Assembly (NCBI GenBank): GCA_947034885.2
Contig: OX344749.2
Coordinates: 8,881,501-8,945,500 of the forward strand
Direction of reading: 5' to 3'
Source: Thuidium tamariscinum
Lineage: Eukaryota; Streptophyta; Bryopsida; Hypnales; Thuidiaceae
Length of the DNA stretch: 64,000 bases
Shown here: in pieces, positions 22,747 through 34,640 of the stretch
Position numbering within the stretch: the stretch's first letter is position 1
How the letters are laid out: the number at the start of each line of letters is the position of its first letter
Translations under genes and position numbers: made by a program
The notes under the pieces: generated by a model
Seen by the model: only the letters and a program-made list of their open reading frames with translations
Told to the model about the DNA's origin: nothing
Databases searched by the model: none

Positions 22747-23353
22747 AAGTGGGTACATCCAAAATCGCGAAGTGCCTTCAAGTGCACTCTAAAATCAACC
22801 TTACAATAGACTGTGAATGTATTCCAAGTGGAGACTGAGTGAGAATGGCGGTTTCAAGTGGTATTGCTGCACTTATAAGGCAATTAAGGTCATAGAAAGG
22901 TAATTCATGAAGAAAGATCAAGTGACAGATGGACCATTAAAAAGAAAAAGAAAAGAAATACTATAACAGAAAATAAAAACTACTTATAGGTACTTAATTA
23001 TGGTTTCCATGAAGAGGTTGGTTGTATTAAAGTGTCTTCAGAATTTCAGTCATCAATTACTTTTCCAACTTGGAAAATGTGATGATAGCCACTTTTATTT
23101 CTCTTTTGACACTTTGCAACAGGGGCCATAGGTTCATAATTAGTCTTTTATAATGCGACCTATGAGTTGTTTTAGTCACCCTACTTCTAGAACTTCACAC
23201 CCCTACTATACTCTAGGATTTGCTGATTTTTAGAGGCCATTGCTCATTTGTTCCTTTCCAACATATGTCTTTTGTTTTCTCTATACTCTACTCAATATTT
23301 AGCCTTCAAATAACCCACAGCCCTAAAAGTAGCGCTTTTAGGTGTATCCACCT
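22747..23353. mobile_element. Family E-related MITE, long variant
   Basis: The left end AAGTGGGTACATCCAAAATC and right end TTTTAGGTGTATCCACCT resemble the termini of the 272-bp family E. TA flanks both sides (22745-22746, 23354-23355). The 607-bp interior is not shared with the short E copies. Confidence 0.5.
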
Positions 23354-23560
23354 TAGTAGAGATTTCTCTTAGATTTCTCTCATTGCTAGACTAATGAAAT
23401 TTATACTTCATACCCACCTTTTTAGAAATTTGCATAAGATAAGTAATAAGCATTATTAATCTTCATTTGCCTCTCCTAAACCAATCAAAACATGCCATGA
23501 GAGCAAAACCCTCTTGCATTGACATTATACTTTTAAGACTAGAAGGATTGCTAATTGATG

Positions 23561-24526
23561 AATCCCTCAGAGCCCTAGGGGACCAAAAGTGTCCTCACAA
23601 AGTTTGCAAGTTCAATTTGAAGTATTGTAGCTTTTGCATCTAATGCCCAAATTTAATAAAGCTTATTGGAAAATGTGCACTCTCTTTTCTAGTTTGTATG
23701 GTAAAAATTCAAATCAATCCAATAATGTACTAATGTTTAGGAAGCATTCAAAGTTCATGGGTTCAATTTGATCCCTCTAAACTTCATTTTGATGGTTGCA
23801 ACTTTGAGGCCTTGTATCTCCTTCATTCAATGCTTGTTTTAAAAAACACCTTGCTAGGTTATATTTCCCTTGAATTCTAGTTATTGTTTAAGAAAATTTA
23901 AGTCAATCCAAAGTTTTTTTTAAATGTTTTAAAAGGGAAACTCAAAGTTCAAATTATCTAGGCATTTTTGCATTACAATGAACTTTAATGGCTTGTTTCT
24001 TCTTCATTTCATAGTATTTATTTTCAATAAAGATTTTAGAAAAGTTTTGCATACTAGTCTAGTTTGAATGGTTAAAATGTCACATCAATATAAGAAGATA
24101 TGAGTGTTTGAGAAGCATTTTAGTAGGAGGTTTTGCCTCAATGTGTGTTTTCTTGCTATTTTCTTACATTCCAAAACATTTTGTAGACACAAATAGTCAA
24201 TTGAATGATTTTTTTTACCATTGTATTTAAATACACTAGTTTTGAATAACTTAATAGTTTAAAGTTTTCTCATTTGAGTAGGTTTAGAAATCAAATTTAA
24301 TCTCCAAATGTGTTTTGAGGAAAATTTTGTCATCTTTTTCAACACTAAAACATAAAATCTTACAATTTATGTGACCAAATGACTCCAAATTTGACTCATG
24401 TCATCTACAATACATTCATTACAAGATTTTTGAGTTGAGATTTCTATTCCTTAGTGACATTTAGACCTATAAAACTTCAAAAGCAATGATGTTTTTAAAT
24501 CCCAAAAGGCCTTGGGTTTTTAAAAG
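23561..24526 (+). mobile_element. Family H element, diverged copy
   Basis: It is collinear with 27453-28419: CCCTAGGGGACC near the start, AGCTTTTGCATCTAATGCCCAA, a GGCTTGTATCTCCTTCAT-like block (GGCCTTGTATCTCC), TTTCAACACTAAAACAT, and the CCTTGGGTTTTTAA end. TTAA has decayed at both ends. No coding sequence. Confidence 0.6.
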
Positions 24527-24669
24527 TAAAACTTTGTAGGTGTGTTTGGATTTCTTTGACTACTTCAAAAAAGAATTTAAAGAGTTTGAAAATATTTACT
24601 TTTCAATGTTTTGTGTGTCTCTACAAAGCTTTAGGTCATTCTATCCTTCATTATGATGTTGTCATCAAT

Positions 24670-25200
24670 AGTTTGGCTGTTACAGCCACTTCATGGTGCA
24701 TAGTGACAAACTATGCACCATGATTAATTTTAAAATTTTTGATTTTTAATTCACCCCTTCACCCCACTCCCAAAAAAATTTAAAATTTAAATTTTGGGGG
24801 GGAGGGGGGTTGAATTAAAAATTAAAAAATTTTAAATTAATTTTTTTACCTACCCATCGCCCACCCCCCACCATCCCTCTTGTAATTTCAAGGGAATGTG
24901 GGGAGTTGCAAACATTATGGGATAATGTATCTGTATGTGTATTATGCATGCATCTGTATTTGTATTCTGTATTCGTACATGTATTCATATTCATACATGT
25001 TTTTTGCATTTATATCTATTTATGTATTCGTACATGTATTCATACCTGTATTTGTATTCGTATTCTATATATGTATACATATACATATCCCCATCCAACG
25101 GCTCCTGATTTTTCGTTGAAGAGGGGGGGTTCCCTTATCCAACGGCTCTTGATTTTTGGGGAGGGGGGGACCACAAATTGAAAACCTGGGGGTGATAGGC
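24670..25200. repeat. Family L foldback with hexamer-like array
   Basis: It opens with a small palindrome (ATGGTGCATAGTGACAAACTATGCACCAT), followed by G/C homopolymer-rich foldback DNA (AATTTAAAATTT... and GGGGGGGAGGGGGG). Then comes a GTATTC/GTACAT/GTATTT array of about 160 bp (24925-25085), and paired CCAACGGCTC(C/T)TGATTTTT units at about 25095 and 25140. A related arrangement in reverse occurs at 49740-50160. Confidence 0.45.
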
Positions 25201-25912
25201 AAGTCACCCCAGATAGTTAGCCTTATTTATTTATTTATTTGGCTATTGAGACAATTTTAAGCTTTTTCAATCATTGAAAAGGTTTAATTTGAAATTTAAC
25301 AATCAATTTAGCCTAGAAGTTCTGTAGAAAAAATAATTTACTTTCAAATGCAAGTCATCATTTTCTATATACTATATAATAGATTTTGAATAAATATAAA
25401 ATTCAACAAGTTTGAATCATAGTATTTGTTATTGAATGTATTCTATATTTAATATTCACTTGAGATTATAGTTTTAATTGCTAATTGAAGTATCATATTT
25501 AGTTTCTAATGTCTAAATAGACTAAATGGAATTATGTACTACAACAATTTGTTCAACTAGTGAGGGTGCAAAATTAAAGTCAACAATCAAAGCATGCCAT
25601 ATATAAAGTAATAATTTAGACCACACAATTTTGTTTATTTTACAAACAATGTGACTTTGATAAACTAGTGCCACATGCACTAATAGCACAAATTAACATA
25701 ATCACAACTTGTATTTTAGACTTGCATTTTGAATTTATTATAACTTTTCAAAGTAAACATCTATTCCTAGCTTCACCATCTTAGAACTAGCATATGGTAT
25801 CTCATATTTGATATGAATGTTACCTCCTAAACATATATACATTTAATCAAAAACTACTTTTGAAAATGTCATTTCCAATGCAAAGAGAGAGAATTGTTAT
25901 TATGTGAGCCTA
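25201..25912. other. AT-rich intergenic DNA, nothing recognised
   Basis: A short (TTTA)n run lies near 25225. Otherwise I see nothing. Confidence 0.4.
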
Positions 25913-26023
25913 GGAGTGTGAGCCCTTGAGTCTAGATGATTACACACCTACGATGTTTAAATTATAAATACCTTCAATGGTTGTAGGATATCCACTAATA
26001 TATGTGTTCAAGGCTCAAATGCT
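25913..26023. mobile_element. MITE N, partial copy
   Basis: TGTGAGCCTAGGAGTGTGAG at the left and CAAGGCTCAAATGCTCATA at the right resemble N termini. The interior is reduced relative to 8634-8806. Confidence 0.35.
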
Positions 26024-26739
26024 CATATAGTTTGTATGCTTATATACTAGCATCATTGTACAAAGAGACACAATGGCCCCCTCCCCTTGTTTTTTTTTGC
26101 ATATTCAACCATAGGACCTTAGATAAGACTTGTTTGAAAATGTGTGCAAATCATTTTAGACACTTTGGCCATGCAAATTATAAGATATTGTGTTCAAAGT
26201 AAAATTAAAATTTTTTGCACCTTACTTTCTTAGGTTCTTACACTTTGACTTGAGCCTTTGACTTGAATATTTAATACTAAATTTTTTGAGTTTTAGATCT
26301 ATATAGAGGTAAATTTATTTGAAAATGTACAAGAAAAATTTCATTTTTTTTGAATTGTAACTACAAATAGGCATTCTTAATAGTTCTAAAATGAAATTAA
26401 AATATGTCAATTTTGAAAATGACATTATTATAGCATGTGATCTACACCCTATTTTTATTTATTTATTTAATAAATATAAAAATCAATATTATAAACAAAT
26501 CTTGTTCCATTTTTTTTGAAGGTGCTTTGATTGAAAAAAAACAAGATTCTTTATAACTGTTACAACTTTCATATCACTAGTCTATATTAAACAAAAAAGT
26601 TTCCTATTTAAGCATAAACATAATGCATGATAAAAATTAAAACCAAAATTATCTTGATTTTTTGCATATTTTATTATTATCTCAAGCTTGAGCATTTGTG
26701 CCTAGAAGGCATTATTTTTTCTCCTAAGAAACAAATGAA
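26024..26739. other. AT-rich intergenic DNA, nothing recognised
   Basis: No gene or delimited element is seen. Confidence 0.4.
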
Positions 26740-27456
26740 TTAACCTTGGAGTGTTTCAATGTCCTATTTTGGACAATGTATAGATTGAAAATCAAATTTC
26801 TTTCTCATTATAGCTTGGATGATAGTCATCCTAATTTTTGGAGATACTACTTATGAAGTTGTGATCCTATCCAAGGATTGGATTTTGTATTATTAGAGTA
26901 TGTATTTTTCTAAAATTACAAATGTGGAAGTTTGTCAAGTAGTTGAAATGGATTGACTCTAGTTCAAAGTTGGAATTGCAAAAATGAGGTTATAGAATCA
27001 AAGAGTACAAAAATTCCAAAAAAATCATCATGTCAAGAGAACCTCATTTCAAATACTTTCCAAAATAATTTACTCAAAAAATGACAATATTTTGTTTGTA
27101 ATTGAAATTAGAAGGAATTTTGAATTTTTTCTTTCAAAATTTATAAAAAAATATTGGTAATAACATTGGTGAATTAAATGGATTTTTTTTCTGAACAATG
27201 TCCCCTTTGTTTGCCTCACTATAGAGGCTAGATTTTAGAGGGACAAACCAGCAGAGATCAGAATTCTAACAAACTGGCGAAAATTCAGGAGAAAAAAAAG
27301 CCCTAAGTGAATCTAATTGTATGGATGAAATCTACAATTCAAATTCTATAATTTTGATTTGCATCTCAATTACAAAATACTCTTCCAAATAATACTTTTT
27401 GATGTTTTTTCCTAAATCGTCAATTCTGGAGATGAGTCTCGACACTTACAAGTTAA
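26740..27456 (-). mobile_element. Family I element, TTAA ends
   Basis: TTAA at 26740-26743 and 27453-27456. It is the reverse complement of 29638-30235: AATGTATAGATTGAAAATC, GATGATAGTCATCCTAATTTTT, TTGACTCTAGTTC, TCATCATGTCAAGAGAACC and GAGTCTCGACACTT. An extra ~130 bp around 27195-27310 is absent from the other copies. The right TTAA is shared with family H. Confidence 0.65.
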
Positions 27457-28419
27457 CCCTAGACCGCCCAAGGGGCCAAAAAGTGGCCTCTCATAGAATT
27501 CAAAGTGCTGTAACTTTTGCATCCAATGTCCAAATTCAATGAAACTTGTTGGAAAATTTGCACCTATTATTCTAGTTCGTGTGGTAAAATTTTCAGATCA
27601 ATCTAAGAGGTGATGATTGTGTGGAAGCCAATTGAAGTTCACAGAGGTTCAATGTAATTCACCAAAGTGCACCTCATGGCTGCAACTTCGGGGGCTTGTA
27701 TCTCCTTCATCCAATGTTTGATTTGAATGAAATTTGTTGGGTTCTACTCCCCTTGAAGTCTAGTTATTGTAATGAAATTTTCAAGTCAATCCAAGTTGTT
27801 TAGATTGTTTGGGAGCAATTCAAAATTCAAAATCCTGCCATTTTGCAACTTCAGTGAACTTTGGTGGCTTGTATCTTCTTTATACAGTGTCGAATTCCAA
27901 TATTTTTTTGGGAAAGTTGCGAATATTAGTCTAGTTTGTGTCGCTAAAATTTCACATCAATCCAAGAAGTTCTCAATGACTGAGGTGCATTCTAGTAGAA
28001 GGAGGTTTAGCCCTAGATGTGTTTTTTGCAACTTTTCTTACCTATTTTTTGACATTTGCAAGCCATTTTGCAAACGCATTGAGTCAATTGAATGATATTT
28101 TTTTTCACCAATGTATTTGTATGCTGATTTTGAATCACTTTGTAGTTTAAAGTTTTTTCATTTGCTTAGGTTTAGAAGTCAAATTTCACCTCTAAATGAG
28201 TTTTTAGAAAATTTCAGCGTTCTTTTTCAACACTAAAACATTTTAATCTTGCAATCTATGTGGTCAAATAACTTCAAATTTGGTCCATGCCACCTACAAC
28301 ATGCTCACTACAAGATTGTACGGTTAAGATGTGTATTTCTTAGTCACATTTAGATTTATAGCATTTCAAAAGCTACAATTTTTTTGAACCTAAAATGGCT
28401 GAGGACCTTCTAGGGTTAA
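27453..28419 (+). mobile_element. Family H element, intact TTAA ends
   Basis: TTAA (27453-27456) then CCCTAGACCGCCCAAGGGGC; right end GGACCTTCTAGGG then TTAA (28416-28419). Read inward, both termini start CCCTAGA. The 959-bp interior contains internally similar blocks (AACTTTTGCATCCAATG / GGCTTGTATCTCCTTCATCC / GGCTTGTATCTTCTTTATAC) and has no convincing coding frame. Other copies lie at 23561 and, inverted, at 34641-36057. Confidence 0.72.
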
Positions 28420-29637
28420 ACAATGCATCTTTGTAAAGACAATACATTCTTTTACCATCAAAAGGAAATTCAAAACATTTCAATACAATTTGACATCATA
28501 GGAACCTATCCCCAAATCCCCCAAATCCCCCAAATCCCACTCCAAAACTTTCACCCTCAAGGATCATTGAATGTACCCCAATTCCCAATTTGAATGGGAA
28601 GGTACATTGAACAATGTGAAAACAAGTACCTATGGTACGTGAGGCATCATCCTTACGAGGCTATGCAATGCCGGTGGGGTTTTCAAGTAGTCTCCTCCTC
28701 TCCTCCAACTTCCTTGGTTGTCATAGATTGCTTCTTTCCAAGCAGAACCCTCCTCCCTATCAACATGTCTTTGGCATTCTTATTTTATCCTTAATCCACA
28801 TCAAACTGCAGCCATTAACCACCATTTCCCCCCAGCCAACCGACAACAGCATGAGCAACCAAGGGTTTAAAGTGACGTGCAGGGTCACCCATGGAAATTC
28901 CTCCTCTCACAGGGAAGCACTTTCTACTTGGCGGAAGCTAATGAGAGTAATTTAAAAGCCACGATCCATGAAACAAAGAGAAAATCCCAAGCTACGGATC
29001 TTTTCTGCAAGCAAACTAAGGTACTCTCACGGACATAGCTTAGCTTAGATTCGCTTAGCTTGGCTTGGGTGAGTGTTACTTGGCGTGCGGTCGCATCTCT
29101 CGGATCTTGGGGCCATGTTCTCTCGGATCTCGGGGCCATGTTCGGCCTATCATGCCAGCCCTTGCTCCATGGTCACCTTGTCATTGACACTACAGAGGAA
29201 GGGAATTCTTTGCCTGGCTATGGCTATGGATCCCCCAACCGTTCCATCTTGGCCTAAGTTACTCTCACTTAGGGCCCAACTGCATCCCAGACCACGGTAA
29301 GTTGGGGCTGTGCCCATTGGGTTGCCCCACCGGCAGGTGCTTTTTACCCTGCAACAGGGGGAAAAATATCTGGGTGGATTGGCCCCCTCGCTCGGCCTTA
29401 CCATGTTTTACCAAAGGCGCAATCAAAACAAAAAGCCCCATAGTTTGGGCCATGATCACCCCTAATTTCTTCATACCCTAGCTAATTTGGGGTCTCTGAT
29501 TGCAAATATGAATTCAAAATTTGCAAAAAAAAATTATGTGAAAAATAAAAATATTACAGCATTCTACCTGAGTGGCCGAGCGAGGGGGTCAGTTCTCCCT
29601 GCCCGAAAAAAAGAAGTTATTGGTGCAATTTCCCTGT
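28420..29637. other. Mixed GC segment with small repeats
   Basis: Less AT-rich than its flanks. It contains a 23-bp tandem duplication (CTCTCGGATCT(T/C)GGGGCCATGT, about 29097-29142) and an inverted pair GGCCCCCTCGCTCGGCC (29381-29397) / GGCCGAGCGAGGGGGTC (29574-29590), which may be the ends of a ~210-bp MITE. It also contains triple CCCAAATC units near 28510. Open frames exist on both strands but none is recognisable. Confidence 0.3.
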
Positions 29638-30235
29638 TTAACCCCAAAGTGTCGAGACTCATTTGCAAATGAAATTGATAGTTTGGAAAAAATCATCCTA
29701 AAGCAAGTTACTGTTTGGAAGAATATTTGGGAACTGAGATGCAAGTAATAGTTGTAGGGTTTGAGTTTTAGATTCTATCCATACCGTTAGATTCACCAAT
29801 GCTATCACCAATATTTTTCAATAAATTTTGGAAGGAAAAGTTCAAAATTTCCTTCTAAATTCAATAAAACAAACAAAATGTTTTCATTTTTTGTGTAAAT
29901 TTTGTTGGAATGGTTTTGAAATGAGGTTCTCTTGACATGGTGATTTTTTGGAACTTTTGTGTCCTTTGGTTCTATGACTTCATTTTGCAATTCTAGGTTT
30001 GAACTAGAGTCAATGCAATTTTGGCTTGGTCAACCACTTGACCCACTTCCACATTTATAATTTCAGAAAAATATGTACTCTAATAACAACAAATTCAACC
30101 CTTGGATAGGACAACAACTTTATAAAGTATCCCTATAAATTAAGATGACTTTCATCTAACTTGAAATGAAAAAGAAATTTGAAATTCAATCTATACATCG
30201 TCCAAAAAATAGATATTGGAGTGCTTAGAGGTTAA
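29638..30235 (+). mobile_element. Family I element, best copy
   Basis: TTAA (29638-29641) then CCCCAAAGTGTCGAGACTC; right end GGAGTGCTTAGAGG then TTAA (30232-30235). Interior 590 bp, AT-rich, non-coding. A second, diverged copy in the same orientation follows at 30466. Confidence 0.68.
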
Positions 30236-30465
30236 CCTTTAAACAATGTGACAGACGTCTAGTATCTAATGGATGACAAAGAATCTTTCCTTGTAGGACA
30301 AAAGTGCAACTATCCATCCTTGGTATTGTTGTATTAGGGATGGAAAGGGGAGATCTTCTATAGTACTTTGACTTCCAAAGAGTATATTTGACTTATTCAA
30401 AGTAGATGATGTCACATGGTATCAAAATGCAAGATTTCCATGGCTACAAGTCTGTCCTTCAAGGA

Positions 30466-30950
30466 TTAATTCTTAAGTGTCTAGACTCATTTCTAACATT
30501 GATGATTTTGGAAAATTGTCATAAAGTACTATTTTGAAGAATATTTTGGAATTGAGATGCAAATTAAAGTTGTAGATTTTAAGATTTGTAAAGGAAAAAT
30601 TCTAAATCCCTTCTAAATCCAATTACAAGCAGAACATTGTTATTTTTTGAACAAATTTTGCTCAAATGGATTTGAAATGAGGTTCTCTATACATGGTGAT
30701 TTTTTAGAATTTTGTATTTGAACTAGAGTCGATGCAATTTTGGCTTAGTCAATCACATGACAAACTTCAACATTTGTAATCTTAGAAAAATATTAACTGT
30801 AGTTTCACCAAATCCAACCCTTGGCTAGGATAACAATTTCATTAAGTACGTCCAAAAATTAGGATGACTTTCATGTTAGCTATAATGAGAAAAAAAATTG
30901 ATTTTCAATTTGTAAATCATCTATAAATTATATATTGGAGCACTTTGGGT
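30466..30950 (+). mobile_element. Family I element, shorter diverged copy
   Basis: TTAA (30466-30469) then TTCTTAAGTGTCTAGACTC; right end GGAGCACTTTGGG with no TTAA. Internal blocks CAATGCAATTTTGGCTTAGTCAA and AACCCTTGGCTAGGA match 29638-30235, with a deletion in its first half. Confidence 0.55.
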
Positions 30951-31104
30951 TTTACTTGCTTATTGGTCATGGGGACGTGGACCACATGTCAAGGTAGTCA
31001 TGAAACTATGTCTATTTTATTGGACCAATAGGTGCATTCTTTATTCTACAATGTAGAGTGAAGTCATGCATTAGCCACTTTTGGGCCTCAATGTCTTAAA
31101 AATG

Positions 31105-33002
31105 TTAACCCTTGATTGAAGGACCAAACAACGTTTTTGTGTTTGTTTTTGGACCAATGGTTATGTAGCCTTTCTTTCAAGAAAGTTATGAGTTTCTTGG
31201 CTCCTTCATTTTAGGCCTTTGGGGACTTGAATTGAAAGAAGCCATATTTGAGTATGCAATTTTGAATATATAATTTATGTAAATTTTGCATGCTATTTTG
31301 TAGGATGAATGTGACTCATCATAATCTACATGTGAAGATTTGTTTCTTGTCATTTTGATAAAAACTGCAAAAATTAGAAGTTTTCCTTTGATTTCAATGT
31401 CAAAATGGGTAGTAGAAAATACATTCTAGAGGTAAAAATTGTTTTGTTTTGAGATTCTATAGATTGATAACTACTCAAAAAAAATTGAAGCATTCAATTC
31501 CAAATAATGAAGTAAAAGGTATGAAGAGTTTTATTTTGCAAGTTTTGAAGGCAAAAATAAGAAATAAAGTCATCTTTTGTTCTTGATTTCAAAAAAATAA
31601 AGGATAATAATTGTTTATTAGAACATTTTCACCATTGGGATTAACAACTTTGAAATTCTTCCAAATTTTTTTAGCATATTAGTTTTTTCTATCAAGCAAG
31701 AACACCTTCCACTTTACAATTTTTTAAAATGAAAATGAAAGTTTCATGGTTAAAATTTTTAATTTGTATTTTCAACCTATTTTTCAACTTATTTACTAAA
31801 ATACAAAAGCTATAGGATGTACCTACATTTATCTAAATTTGTTGAAAGATAAAACTTCACTTTGGGAAAGGGCTAGAATAGTCTACGTTTTGAGGTTTAG
31901 GCACATTGAACTTCTATTTGTAGGGATGTTTGCTCTAAAATTTTATAAAAATCTACTTGAATAAGTAAACTAAAAGACTCTACAATCGTATTTGTTAAAA
32001 AATAATTATTGATGAAGATTTTGACATAGCTTTAGAAATGAGTATTTCGAAATAGTTCTGGGCATGTAAGCTTGATGTTCTTTTCGGGATTTTCTTCAAA
32101 AGACCAATGTGTTTAGAGGCCCAAAACTGCTTCATAATACTTCTCCATAAAGCAAGGTCAAAATCATCATCAACATTTATTTTTTAACAAATTCAATTGT
32201 AGTATCCTTTAGTTAACTTGCTCAAGTACATTTTTTACAAAATTTTAGATTTAGGTCTCTACTAATTGCAAGTTCAATGTGCCTAAACTTCAAAATGCAA
32301 GCTTTTCTAGCCCTTCAATGAGGTGAAGTTTTGTCTTTCAACATTTTTAGATAAACATAGGTATGTCCTACAACTTGTGCATTTCAATTAGTATGTTGGA
32401 CAATGGCTTCAAAACATATGTAAAAACTTTCAACCAAAAAAACTTTCAAATTCATTGTTAAAAAATTTATAAAGTGAAAGATGTTACTAAATGAAAGATA
32501 AAACTAATGTGCTAATAACTTTTGGAAAAAATTGAGAATTGTTGATCTCAATGGTGAAATGTTCTAGTAAACAACTAGTATCCTTAGTTTTCACTTTTAT
32601 TTCAAAATTTCAAAATTGAGAGAAATTATGACTTTATATTTTTTTTCTTCCTTCACTACTTGCAAAATAAAAACCCTTGTAATTTTTACTTCATTATTTG
32701 GAGTTGAATGGTTCAACTTTTTTTTGAGTAGGTATCAATCTATAAAATTCTTTGAAAATAGTTTTTAATATATTAGAGAATATTAATTGTTGCACGGTTT
32801 GACATTGAAAGTGAAAAAAGAAACCCTTCTAACTTTTACAATATTTATTAAAATGACATGAAATAAAGTTTCACACCTCCATTATATTGGTTAGCATCCA
32901 TCCTAAAAAATCCATGCAAAATATCTATATTATGAAGCCAATAAATCCTACTTGAGTTCTCAAAAAACCCAAAGTTAGTTCTTTAGAGTCTTTAGGGATT
33001 AA
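31105..33002. mobile_element. Family J palindromic element, 1.9 kb
   Basis: TTAA (31105-31108) then CCCTTGATTGAAGGACC; right end GAGTCTTTAGGGA then TTAA (32999-33002). From about 31280 to 32060 the left arm is matched in inverse by about 32140-32950: for example TGAAAGATAAAACTTCAC with GTGAAGTTTTGTCTTTCA, GGCACATTGAACTT with AAGTTCAATGTGCC, and AATAATGAAGTAAAA with TTTTACTTCATTATT. About 75% arm identity by eye, centre near 32090. The arms correspond to the single-arm element at 19690. No coding sequence. Confidence 0.68.
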
Positions 33003-33867
33003 GAACAAAAAAAATATTCATGATTAATTGCCAAATTGCTAGGGAGAAAAGCAAACACAAAGTGTGGAAGTCAGAGCATTGCCACCCCTACTTTGCCAAT
33101 ACAAGCTAGGAGAAGACAACAAAGACAAGGGGTGGCTTCCTTTATAGCCTTTCACCATAGAGTAGGATCCCACTTTTTTTTTATAGCCAACTATGGCAAA
33201 TATTGTCTCTCATACCTCAACTTCTAGTAGACAAGGAAATTTTCACTAAGCTTGGAGTTGTCTTGATTTTGCCAACAAATTTGTGTTTGCAAGCAAATAT
33301 ATAAAATTTTGTAGCTTGTTGGTAGTAGTGTCAAATATCATTGAAAGCTTCATCATTCATAAACATTGGCCTATGTTGTAACTCTCTACTTGTTGGATGT
33401 AATATCTATCTAAAATTTGTTACGTGGGTAATGTTGTTGGGATTTGCCTACCTTAAGGTAGAAATGCTCTTACCTCTTGTATTTAGGAGCCCAAATCAAT
33501 TTCAAAATACTTGTTTTCAAAGAAGGAAAAAAAATCATATTTGCACTACCTAAATTGCAAATGGAAGATACATTCTTACCTTGTGTCAAGATTTTGTGAA
33601 CATCTTACCAAAATTGACTTCTTGAATGAACACTTGAGATCTCTTTTTTACATTGAATGGTCACTTGGTTCATTAGGATTTAATTGGACTAGAGAAATTC
33701 AAAAAAATAATTGTGTAACATATGCATGAATGTTTGGGGCTAAAAGTAATGTTAATTTTGGTTACATGATTTGACATTGAAATAAAATAAATTGTTACAA
33801 CTTTTATATTACTTATTAAAACAACATGAATAAAAGCTTCTTATATAAAGCATGATCTTCATATTTG
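33003..33867. other. AT-rich intergenic DNA, nothing recognised
   Basis: Short plus-strand open frames (33036-33227, 33341-33553, 33511-33729) overlap, lack recognisable domains and are not supported as genes. Confidence 0.4.
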
Positions 33868-34085
33868 ATGTGTTCGGGCTCCCAGTTTGAGGGGTGGCAC
33901 AAAGGCCGTGGGGCCCCCGAGTTGGTGCCGATTGATGGTTGAGGTGGCGTTGGTGCCACCCCTGAATCCAGGTCCCTCTCGGTCACCACGTGACCAAACT
34001 ATCACGAGGGCAGCGCTCGGGGGCGCGGGCTTGGCCACCACGACCCCCCCCCCCCCCCACCACCACGCGCCTATGAAGCCAACCT
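33868..34085. other. Isolated GC-rich island with C15 run
   Basis: About 215 bp of strongly GC-rich DNA in AT-rich surroundings: GGGGCCCCCGAGTTGGTGCC, then CGAGGGCAGCGCTCGGGGGC, then 15 consecutive C at 34044-34058. Open frames run on both strands but show no domain. It could be a fragment of a GC-rich mobile element or inserted gene DNA. I found no second copy. Confidence 0.35.
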
Positions 34086-34640
34086 ATAAATTTCACTCAA
34101 AATATTAATTAGTTGTTAGAACTTGCCTAAATCTACAAAACAAAATCAAGTGGGATTATTAGTCTTTTAGGGGTTAACAAAAGTGAATTGATTTGTTGCA
34201 ACTAAATTTTTGATTTGAACCCTTGAAAGATTGAAGAAGTAATAAGAAATAAACTGAGCATGGAGACACAATATACTAAGTTATAGGAAATAGAATCAAA
34301 TTATTTTTGAGGAAGTATAAATAATTCATGATGTTTTGAAATGTTTTATCTAAAATCCATAAATGCTACCAAGTTGCCTCAAAAAGACACCCAAATATAT
34401 TCAAGGACAACAAATTTTGGCCAAGATAATACATGCTTTAACATTTTAATTTGTAGAAAATAGAAAAATCAATTTTCAACAAAACTAGAAATTAGTGATT
34501 TGGGAAGACTTCTTGGTGACAAGATTCAACCAAAAAAATGAGGTCAAAACCATCTCTAACGTTTAGTTCATAGTTAAAAAGTTATAGCATTTCAAAATTG
34601 AAATCAACAAAACTAACAAGTGTTTCTTGCAATCACCCTC
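34086..34640. repeat. Likely remnant of TTAA-type and X-type elements
   Basis: It contains a solo TTTTAGGGGTTAAC terminus (34161-34175 region), the right end of a TTAA-group element whose left end I cannot find. It closes with TGTTTCTTGCAATCACCC (34621-34638), the same end as element X at 35990. Sequence before it resembles the right part of X (TTATAGCATTTC, GGTCAAAA). Confidence 0.3.

Noticed and set aside
24925-25085. GTATTC/GTACAT array considered as a CRISPR-like array
   Set aside because: Units are degenerate hexamers without constant repeats and unique spacers, and the context is eukaryotic.
28408-28419. Resemblance of TTAACCCTAGAAGG to the end of the insect piggyBac element as proof of kinship
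   Set aside because: A match of about 10 bp at one end is suggestive only. The superfamily claim rests on TTAA duplication plus CCC/GGG ends and still needs a transposase.
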